A DNA stretch of 50,655 nucleotides, taken from the NCBI GenBank assembly GCA_016870475.1, contig VGBO01000012.1:1-50655 (forward strand), written 5' to 3'. Position 1 is the first letter of the stretch, and each line of letters starts with the position of its first letter. Origin of the DNA: Actinomycetota bacterium (GTDB lineage Bacteria > Actinomycetota > Acidimicrobiia > Acidimicrobiales > CAIXPF01). The notes under the pieces were generated by a model. It was not told the origin of the DNA and did not search any database. It worked only from the letters and a program-made list of their open reading frames with translations. The position numbers and the translations under genes are program-made. This document shows positions 24,170 through 32,256 of this stretch, piece by piece.

Positions 24170-24175
24170 ACTCTA
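24170..24175 (-). promoter_or_regulatory. TANNNT -10 box of the amino-sugar cassette
   Basis: TAGAGT on the minus strand is 6 nt before GTG 24163. It overlaps by 2 bp the divergent TACGCT box of the methyltransferase gene (24174-24179), so the two promoters may compete. Confidence 0.5.
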
Positions 24176-24179
24176 CGCT
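24174..24179 (+). promoter_or_regulatory. Probable -10 box of the methyltransferase gene
   Basis: TACGCT would give a leader of about 30 nt that contains GGGGAGC before GTG 24217. Confidence 0.4.
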
Positions 24180-24216
24180 GCCCCCGACATCACCTTCGAA
24201 AGGACGGGGAGCAGAC

Positions 24217-25089
24217 GTGGGTGCCACGGGGACGCCGGCGAGCGGGTTGATCGACGAGCTGGTGCGCCGCGGCTGGTCGCCGCCGCCCGTCGTCGACGGC
24301 GTGTACCGGCCCGCCGGGACCACCGACCCGGCCGCCGTGTCGTACCCCGGATCGGGGATCGACGTGCTCGCGAGCCACGCCGAGGGGAGCTGGTGGACCG
24401 CCCACCGCGCCGCATGGGCGGCACGCGAGCTCGCCGACCACGGGATCCGCTCACTGCTCGACGTGGGCGCCGGCAGTGGGTCGATGGCGGTCGCGCTACG
24501 CGCCGGCGGCGTCGACGTCGTCGGGGTCGAACCCCACCCGCACGGTGCAGCGGCGATCGCCGCCGCCGGGGTGGCCGCCGTCTGCGGTGGACTCGCCGAC
24601 CTCGCCCTCCCCGACGGGAGCGTGCCGGCGATCGGGTTCTTCGACGTGCTCGAACACCTCCCCGACCCCGTCGACGTGCTCCGCGAAGCCGCCCGGGTGC
24701 TCCGTCCCGACGGGGTCGTCCTCCTCGCCGTGCCCGCCTACCGGTGGTTGTGGAGCTCCGAGGACGAGCACGCCGGGCACTTCCGCCGCTACGACCGGGC
24801 GATGGTGCGCGCCGAGGCGCGGGCGGCCGGCCTGCTCGTCGTGCGGACCGAGCACCTGTTCGCGTCGCTCGTCCCGCTCGTCACCGCGGCCCGCCGGGTG
24901 CCCTACCTGCTCGGCAGGCGGCCCGACCCCGCCGCCGTCGACCGGACCGTCGGCCGCCAGCTCGACCCGCCCGCAGTACTCGCCCGCGCCGCAGGGATGG
25001 TGCTCGGCATCGAGAACCGCATCGCCCGGGTCGCACCCCTCCCGGTCGGCACGTCACTCGTCGCCGTGCTGCGTCGACCCTCCCGCTGA
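24217..25089 (+). CDS. Class I SAM methyltransferase next to the amino-sugar cassette
   Basis: A 290-residue methyltransferase of the UbiG-like type. Motif I is SLLDVGAGSGSMAVALRAGG; the acidic end of strand 2 is VVGVEPHP. FFDVLEHLPDPVDVLREAAR and VLRPDGVVLLAVPAY are the typical downstream motifs. The N-terminal 60 residues are an extra segment before the SAM fold. Such enzymes often methylate sugars or lipids beside glycosyltransferase genes. Here the gene diverges from the ArnC-like gene through overlapping promoters, so a sugar or lipid acceptor is possible (inference). It converges with lepB. Confidence 0.82.
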   Translation: MGATGTPASGLIDELVRRGWSPPPVVDGVYRPAGTTDPAAVSYPGSGIDVLASHAEGSWWTAHRAAWAARELADHGIRSLLDVGAGSGSMAVALRAGGVDVVGVEPHPHGAAAIAAAGVAAVCGGLADLALPDGSVPAIGFFDVLEHLPDPVDVLREAARVLRPDGVVLLAVPAYRWLWSSEDEHAGHFRRYDRAMVRAEARAAGLLVVRTEHLFASLVPLVTAARRVPYLLGRRPDPAAVDRTVGRQLDPPAVLARAAGMVLGIENRIARVAPLPVGTSLVAVLRRPSR

Positions 25090-25110
25090 GGCGGGCGGCC
25101 CCGAGCTCAG
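25086..25110. terminator. Shared hairpin at the convergent methyltransferase / lepB stops
   Basis: CTGAG at 25086 pairs with CTCAG at 25106, with inner CGGG/CCCG. The TGA (25087-25089) and TCA (25107-25109) stops sit in opposite arms. Confidence 0.5.
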
Positions 25111-25730
25111 AGCAGACCGATCCGCCCCACCGGCCAGAGCCGGACGAAGGCGTGGCCGACGATCTCGTCCTCGTCGACGGGCCCGTAGCAGCGACCGTCG
25201 AGGCTCTGACCCCGGTTGTCGCCGAGCACGAAAACGTGCCCGTCGGGGACAACGATCTCCTCGTCGGGGCGGTAGCGACCGCACGCCCCCTGCATCGTCG
25301 TCGTTCCCGGAGCACCCGCCGCATCGGGCTTCACCCAGGGTTCGTCCTGCACCTCGCCGTTGACGATGAGCCGGCCGTCCGCCGCTGCGACCGTGTCGCC
25401 CCCGACGGCGACGACCCGCTTGATGAGCTGGCCGGGCTGGCCGGGTTGCGGGGTCGGGTTGTCGAACACGATCACGTCACCCCGATCGACGTCGCCGAGC
25501 CGGTACGACAGCTTCGACACGAGCACCCGGTCGCCGACGAGCAGCGTGTTCTCCATCGACCCGCTCGGGATCACGAACGCCTGAGCGACCCACGTCTTGA
25601 TGACGAGTGCGGCGACCACCGCGACCCCGACCGCGACCACCCACTCGAGCGCACCTCGACGACCGGCGGCGACCCGCCGGCGACGCCGGGCTGCGGCGAG
25701 CGCCCGGACGGCGTCGTCGGAGGACCCCAT
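25107..25730 (-). CDS. lepB: Signal peptidase I
   Basis: LepB removes signal peptides from exported proteins at the outer face of the membrane. The 207-residue protein has a basic N-terminus and one membrane helix (ALEWVVAVGVAVVAALVIKTW). The serine box is VIPSGSMENTLLVGDRVLV. The lysine box is LIKRVVAVGGDTV. The final box is GDNRGQSLDGRCYGPV. Both catalytic residues are present. ATG 25730 shares one base with the stop of the upstream MBL gene (TGATG), so translation is probably coupled. Confidence 0.94.
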   Translation of the reverse strand: MGSSDDAVRALAAARRRRRVAAGRRGALEWVVAVGVAVVAALVIKTWVAQAFVIPSGSMENTLLVGDRVLVSKLSYRLGDVDRGDVIVFDNPTPQPGQPGQLIKRVVAVGGDTVAAADGRLIVNGEVQDEPWVKPDAAGAPGTTTMQGACGRYRPDEEIVVPDGHVFVLGDNRGQSLDGRCYGPVDEDEIVGHAFVRLWPVGRIGLL

Positions 25731-26635
25731 CAAGCGGCCACGCAGAACCGACCGGGTTCGACCTCGACGACCTGCCCGGACGCGACGAACGCGGCGAGGT
25801 GCAGCTCGGCGGTGCGGCGTTCCACCATGTCGACGAAGGACAGGTCGACACCGGGGCGGTACACGAAACGGTGCCGCACGAGGTCGTCGAGCGTGCGGGG
25901 CTCGGCGAGGTGCTCGAGCATGGCGACCTCGCGCCGGTCGATGACCGCCTCGAAGTCGTCGAGGAGTGCGAGGAACGTGGCCCGACCCTCGATCACTCCC
26001 TTGTGGTGGAAGGTGCCGAACCAGCGGGCGTCGACCTCACGGCAGCGGGCGATGCTGCGGCGGAACCCTTCGAGGGTGGACGACGCGTCGCCGTAGTACG
26101 GGCCGAACCCGGTCAGGTCGATGTCGCCGATCGCGAAGAACCCGTCGGGTTCGACGAGGAACCCGCAGTGGCCGGCGGTGTGCCCCGGGAGGAAGATCGC
26201 GGTGACGGTCCGGCCGCCGCCGAGATCCCAGCGCATGCCGTCCTCGAACGCGGTGGCGTCGGGCCGGCCGACGTAGTGGAAGTCCCGCAGGACCTCTTCC
26301 TGCCAGTGGGCGCGGAGCTCGCCCTCATAGCCGTAGGCGTCCATCAGGCCGTCGATGGAGACCATCGCCGGGTGGTCGTCACGGTGCACCCACACCGGCA
26401 GCGTCGGGTAGTGGGTGAGACCGGGGACATGGTCCTCGTGCACGTGAGAGAGCAGCACCCCGTCGACGGGGACGGGCGCGCCGCCACGGCCGTGGACGGT
26501 CATCGACGGGTCGACGAGCAGCCGACTCTCCGAGCCCTCGAACACGAACGAGTTGCCGTCGGGGTACTTCCCGCCGTCGGCGCCGCCCATGACGAGCACA
26601 CCGCCGTAGCGTTGATCCTCCGCCGTCGACCCCAT
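25730..26635 (-). CDS. Metallo-beta-lactamase-fold hydrolase
   Basis: A 301-residue MBL-fold protein with a full metal set: LLSHVHEDHVPG (HxHxDH), FLPGHTAGHCGF, AIGDIDLTGFGPYYGDASS and FGTFHHKGV. The last 60 residues (LDDLVRHRFVYRPG then VERRTAELHLAAFVASGQV) look like the winged-helix tail found in several MBL hydrolases. Substrate unknown. ATG 26635 has GAGGAGG 7 nt upstream. Its stop overlaps the lepB start, but a link to protein export is not obvious. It diverges from a Nudix gene. Confidence 0.86.
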   Translation of the reverse strand: MGSTAEDQRYGGVLVMGGADGGKYPDGNSFVFEGSESRLLVDPSMTVHGRGGAPVPVDGVLLSHVHEDHVPGLTHYPTLPVWVHRDDHPAMVSIDGLMDAYGYEGELRAHWQEEVLRDFHYVGRPDATAFEDGMRWDLGGGRTVTAIFLPGHTAGHCGFLVEPDGFFAIGDIDLTGFGPYYGDASSTLEGFRRSIARCREVDARWFGTFHHKGVIEGRATFLALLDDFEAVIDRREVAMLEHLAEPRTLDDLVRHRFVYRPGVDLSFVDMVERRTAELHLAAFVASGQVVEVEPGRFCVAA

Positions 26636-26679
26636 CACCGGACCTCCTCGTCCATCGGTCCGCCACGGTAGCCGCCCAC

Positions 26680-26685
26680 TACGAT
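26680..26685 (+). promoter_or_regulatory. TANNNT -10 box before the Nudix gene
   Basis: TACGAT is 8 nt before GTG 26694, the start of a 6-codon ORF, and 25 nt before the Nudix ATG. Confidence 0.45.
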
Positions 26686-26693
26686 CCGCCGAC

Positions 26694-26714
26694 GTGCGGA
26701 GCACAAGGCGATGA
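26694..26714 (+). CDS. Possible leaderless 6-codon leader ORF before the Nudix gene
   Basis: GTG CGG AGC ACA AGG CGA TGA (MRSTRR). Its start is at the leaderless distance from TACGAT and its stop overlaps the Nudix ATG as ATGA. It would couple translation of the Nudix gene to a leaderless start. The bases AAGG near its end could instead serve as a weak ribosome-binding site. It is too short to judge by codon use. Confidence 0.3.
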   Translation: MRSTRR

Positions 26715-27196
26715 GCTTCACCTGGCGGCGACAGGCGGCACGGGTCGTGCCGCTCGACGAGCACGGGCGGGTGTACCTGATCAACGCCCGCGACCCGGGC
26801 GACTGGTCGAAGCCGGCCTGGTGGGAGATCCCCGGCGGGGGGATCGAGGCGTTCGAGTCCTCCGCCCACGCGTGTGCCCGCGAGCTGTGGGAGGAGGCGG
26901 GGATCCGCGACGCCGAGATCGGCCCCGTCGTGTGGACCCAGCACGTGAACTTCACCTTCGCCGGCTACCACTTCGACCAGGACGAGGTCATCCACGTCGC
27001 CTGGTGCCGGTCCGACAGCCAGCACGAACCGCAGGGGCTCGAACTGTTCGAGGCGATGGCGTTCGAGGGCGGCCGCTGGTGGACCCTCGAGGAACTGCTC
27101 GCGTCGGACGAACCGACGCTCCCGCCGCGCCTGCGCGAGTTCCTCCCGGCGCTGCTCGCCGGCGAACTGCCGGACGAGCCGATCAACATCGAGTGA
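26711..27196 (+). CDS. Nudix hydrolase
   Basis: A 161-residue Nudix protein. The Nudix box is complete: G-x5-E-x7-REL-x-EE-x-GI in GGIEAFESSAHACARELWEE then AGI (about 42-64). Nudix enzymes cleave nucleoside diphosphates linked to another group. The segment before the box, VYLINARDPGDWSKPAWWEI, and the final EPINIE do not identify the substrate. ATG 26711 is preceded by AAGG and by a possible 6-codon leader ORF. An enoyl-CoA hydratase gene follows with its own promoter. Confidence 0.92.
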   Translation: MSFTWRRQAARVVPLDEHGRVYLINARDPGDWSKPAWWEIPGGGIEAFESSAHACARELWEEAGIRDAEIGPVVWTQHVNFTFAGYHFDQDEVIHVAWCRSDSQHEPQGLELFEAMAFEGGRWWTLEELLASDEPTLPPRLREFLPALLAGELPDEPINIE

Positions 27197-27222
27197 CCGG
27201 GACGCGCCGACCCGCCGCTGGG

Positions 27223-27228
27223 TAGGGT
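27223..27228 (+). promoter_or_regulatory. TANNNT -10 box of the enoyl-CoA hydratase gene
   Basis: TAGGGT is 7 nt before ATG 27236. Confidence 0.55.
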
Positions 27229-27235
27229 CCCCGCC

Positions 27236-28000
27236 ATGTCCGCCACGCTGCTCGACGTCCGCAAGGGCGTCGCCACGATCACCCTGAACCGCCCCGAGAA
27301 CCGCAACGCGCTGTCCGTCGAGCTCGTCAACAGCCTCGGGGACCACCTCGAGGCGGCGCTCGCCGACCCGGCGGTACGGCTCGTGGTCCTCACCAACAAC
27401 GGCACGACGTTCTGCGCGGGTGCCGACCTGAAGGCCGGGGCGGTCGGTCAGCGCACCGAAGGCAACCGGCACTTCGTCGAGATCTTCGAGATGATCCTGC
27501 AGTCCGACAAGCCGGTCATCGCACGGGTCGCCGGCAACGCGATGGCCGGTGGCCTCGGCCTCGCCGCCGCGTGCGACATCTCGATCATGTCGGCGTCGGG
27601 GATGCTCGGGTTCACCGAGGTGCGCATCGGCGTCGCCGCCGCAGTGATCTCCGTGGTGTGCCTGCCGAAGATGCGCCGCGCCGACGCTCTCGACCTGTTC
27701 CTCACCGGGGAGCGGATCAGCGCGGCGCGCGGCGTCGAAGTCGGTCTCATCAACTACGCGGTGCCGGACGACGAGCTCGACGCGAAGGTCGACGAGATCG
27801 TCGGCAAGGTCGTGCGCGGCGGACCGATCGCCCTCGCCCGTTCGAAGGAGCTCGTCTACCGGGTTCCCGAGCTCCGCGACCGGGCCGAGGCGTTCGCGTG
27901 GACCGGCCAGCTCTCCGCCGCCCTGTTCGCCTCCGAGGAGGGCCAGGAAGGGATCGCGTCGTTCCGGGAGAAGCGCGACCCGAGCTGGATCCCCCGGTGA
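27236..28000 (+). CDS. Enoyl-CoA hydratase/isomerase family protein
   Basis: A 254-residue crotonase-fold protein, normal length. It has ITLNRPENRNALSVELV, the first oxyanion part TTFCAGADLKAGA and the second MAGGLGLAAACDISIM. In active hydratases two Glu flank the active site; FTEVRIGVAAAVISVV keeps one Glu at the start, while the second position is not clearly acidic. So the reaction (hydration, isomerisation or other) is open. Fatty-acid or branched-acid breakdown is likely. It has a leaderless-type promoter. Confidence 0.88.
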   Translation: MSATLLDVRKGVATITLNRPENRNALSVELVNSLGDHLEAALADPAVRLVVLTNNGTTFCAGADLKAGAVGQRTEGNRHFVEIFEMILQSDKPVIARVAGNAMAGGLGLAAACDISIMSASGMLGFTEVRIGVAAAVISVVCLPKMRRADALDLFLTGERISAARGVEVGLINYAVPDDELDAKVDEIVGKVVRGGPIALARSKELVYRVPELRDRAEAFAWTGQLSAALFASEEGQEGIASFREKRDPSWIPR

Positions 28001-28034
28001 CCGGCGCGGTGACGGGGCCGACCGGCGACGCCGG

Positions 28035-28040
28035 TAGCCT
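28035..28040 (+). promoter_or_regulatory. TANNNT -10 box of the ABC-F gene
   Basis: TAGCCT is 9 nt before GTG 28050. Confidence 0.4.
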
Positions 28041-28049
28041 CCTCGCCTC

Positions 28050-30095
<2,046 letters not shown>

Positions 30096-30138
30096 CGACG
30101 GGCGGACCCCGTCCGGTTCCGGGTCCGGGTCGCTGCGG

Positions 30139-30144
30139 TAGCGT
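30139..30144 (+). promoter_or_regulatory. TANNNT -10 box of the dehydrogenase / NAD-kinase-like pair
   Basis: TAGCGT is 8 nt before GTG 30153. Confidence 0.5.
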
Positions 30145-30152
30145 CGGCGGGC

Positions 30153-31196
30153 GTGGCGGAGGAGATCGAGGTCGTCGTCGGCGACGCGGCGGATGCGCTC
30201 GCTGGCGTCGGCTCGTGCACGGTCGTCGCCGGGCCGACGGCCGCTGCCGCCATCCGCCTCGACCGGTTGACCCCACTCCGGACGATCACCCCCGGTTCGC
30301 TCGAGGAACTCGCGCTGGACCGGCTCGTCGAGTCCGAACGCAGGGTCGACGCGACGACCGTCGTCGGCGTCGGCGGTGGCGTCGCGCTCGACACCGCGAA
30401 GTACCTGGCGCTGCGTACCGGCAAGGACCTGCTCCTCGTACCGACGACGCTTGCATCACTCGCACCGTTCACCACCGAGGTCGCCCGACGGATCCGTCGG
30501 CAGATGACCCCGGTGGGCGACGTCGCCGGCCGCACCGTCGTCGACGTCGACCTGCTCGGCGGGGCGCCGGCGGCACGCAACCGGGCCGGGGCGGCGGAGG
30601 TGGTGGCCACGATCCCGGCGGTGTGGGACTGGCGGTTCGCCGACAGCCGCGACCGGGGTCTGCCCGTCTCCACGCAGGTCGTCGACGTCGCCGAACGGTG
30701 TCGGCGTCTCCTCGGCGAGGGGGCGGAGGAGGTCGCCGCGTGCACCCCGGCGGGGCTGCGCCTGCTCGCCGACCTGCTCGCCGCGCTCGGCACGGCATGC
30801 TCGAGGTCGGGGCACCGCCGGGTGGTCGACGGCTCGGAGCACACCTACGTCCAGTCCTTCGAGCACCGATTCGGCCCGCACCGCAGCTACGGCGGCCTGC
30901 TCGGTCTCGGCGCGGTCGCGATGAGCACGCTGCAGGCGTGGTTCGGGCTGTCCGCCGGCGGGCCGGTCGACCCGGCCGAGGCGATCGACCTGCTGAACCG
31001 TTGCCGGGTCGAGGCGAACCCAGGCCAGCTCGGCCTCGACGAGGGCACGTTCCGTGGGCTGCTCCGGCACACGGTCCGCTTCGCGGTCGGCGAGTTCCTG
31101 CCCTATTCGGTGCTGAACGAGGCCGACGTCAACTGGTCGATGTCGGAGGAGATGTGGCGCCACTGCTGGCGTGTCGACCGGGTCGAAGGGGTCTGA
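30153..31196 (+). CDS. Glycerol-1-phosphate-dehydrogenase-like (iron-alcohol-dehydrogenase fold) protein
   Basis: A 347-residue protein of the DHQ synthase / glycerol dehydrogenase fold. The nucleotide-binding part has VVGVGGGVALDTAKYLA and LLVPTTLASLAPFT. The metal region NRAGAAEVVATIPAVWDW has Glu where family members usually have Asp (G-x-A/G-D). The His part reads GSEHTYVQSFEHRFGPHRSY then GGLLGLG. It is closest in pattern to the EgsA/AraM group, which makes sn-glycerol-1-phosphate, but the changed ligand leaves metal use and substrate open. Its partner gene begins 4 nt after the stop, so they form a unit. Confidence 0.75.
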   Translation: MAEEIEVVVGDAADALAGVGSCTVVAGPTAAAAIRLDRLTPLRTITPGSLEELALDRLVESERRVDATTVVGVGGGVALDTAKYLALRTGKDLLLVPTTLASLAPFTTEVARRIRRQMTPVGDVAGRTVVDVDLLGGAPAARNRAGAAEVVATIPAVWDWRFADSRDRGLPVSTQVVDVAERCRRLLGEGAEEVAACTPAGLRLLADLLAALGTACSRSGHRRVVDGSEHTYVQSFEHRFGPHRSYGGLLGLGAVAMSTLQAWFGLSAGGPVDPAEAIDLLNRCRVEANPGQLGLDEGTFRGLLRHTVRFAVGEFLPYSVLNEADVNWSMSEEMWRHCWRVDRVEGV

Positions 31197-31200
31197 CCGG

Positions 31201-32256
31201 ATGACCGGAACGGTCGGGATCGTCCCCAACCCGGTGTCCGGAAAGGACATCCGACGGCTCGTCGCGAACGCCGCGTCCTCGACCCTCGCCGAGAAGTACA
31301 CGATCGTGCGTCGCGCCGTGCTCGGCGCCGTCGAGGCGGGCGCCGACCGGTTCCTGTTCCTCCGCGAGCCGCACGGCCTGTGCGCCCGGGCGGTCGAGAC
31401 CCTCACCCTCGACGGGGTGACCTTCGAACACGTGGCCGTCGAGACGCGCAACGACGAGACCGACACGACCCGCACGGTCGCCGCGATGCGCGAGGCCGGC
31501 GTCGGAGCGGTGATCGTGCTCGGCGGCGACGGGACGAGCCGGGCAGCGACACTCGGGTGGCGGGACGTGCCGCTGATCGCCATGTCGACGGGCACGAACA
31601 ACGTGTTCCCCCGGTTCGTGGAGGCGACGGTCGCCGGGGAGGCCGCCGGACTCGTCGCCGCCGGGCACGTGACCCTCGACGAGGTCGCTGCGGTGGCGAA
31701 GCTGGTCGAGGTCGTCGTCGAGGGCGACGATCGGGTCGACCTGGCGCTCATCGACGCGCTCGTCCTCGACGAACGTCTCGTCGGCGACCGGTCGCTGTTC
31801 GACCCGGCGAAGCTGCGGGTCGCGGTGCTGACCCGCGCCGAGCCGGCCTCGGTGGGCATCAGCTCGATCGGTGGGCTGGTGCACCCCTGCGGTGCAGCCG
31901 ACCCCGGCGGGGTGGTCGTGCGGTTCGCCCCACCGGCGGCCGCTCGTCGCCACCTACGCGCCCCGCTGGCGCCGGGCTGGTACGCGACCGTCGGCCTCGA
32001 CGACGTCGCCGCGCTCCCCGAGGGTGAACCCGTCGAGGTGGTCGGACCGGCCGTGCTGGCCTTCGACGGCGAACGGCAACGGTTCCTCGAGGCGGGCCGT
32101 CGGGCGGTGCTGCGGGTGCGACGAGCTGGCCCTCGGGTGATCGACACGACCCGGGCGCTCACCCTCGCCGCCGAACGCGGGGTGTTCGTGCACGCGGCCG
32201 GGTCGGTCGCGTTCCGCCCGGATGGGCCGCGTCACCTTCCGGGTGGCTGCTGCTGA
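31201..32256 (+). CDS. ATP-NAD-kinase-fold protein (AcoX-like)
   Basis: A 361-residue protein with NAD/diacylglycerol-kinase features: VGIVPNPVSGKDIRRLVANA at the start, VIVLGGDGTSRAA (the GGDGT nucleotide motif, about 103-115) and MSTGTNNVFPRF, matching the STGTNN motif of the ATP-NAD kinase/AcoX group. AcoX proteins occur beside acetoin dehydrogenase genes, which are absent here. It may phosphorylate a dinucleotide or other cofactor, but activity is not shown. ATG 31201 lies 4 nt after the dehydrogenase-like gene. The last 25 bp overlap the 3' end of the facing membrane-protein gene. Confidence 0.75.
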   Translation: MTGTVGIVPNPVSGKDIRRLVANAASSTLAEKYTIVRRAVLGAVEAGADRFLFLREPHGLCARAVETLTLDGVTFEHVAVETRNDETDTTRTVAAMREAGVGAVIVLGGDGTSRAATLGWRDVPLIAMSTGTNNVFPRFVEATVAGEAAGLVAAGHVTLDEVAAVAKLVEVVVEGDDRVDLALIDALVLDERLVGDRSLFDPAKLRVAVLTRAEPASVGISSIGGLVHPCGAADPGGVVVRFAPPAAARRHLRAPLAPGWYATVGLDDVAALPEGEPVEVVGPAVLAFDGERQRFLEAGRRAVLRVRRAGPRVIDTTRALTLAAERGVFVHAAGSVAFRPDGPRHLPGGCC

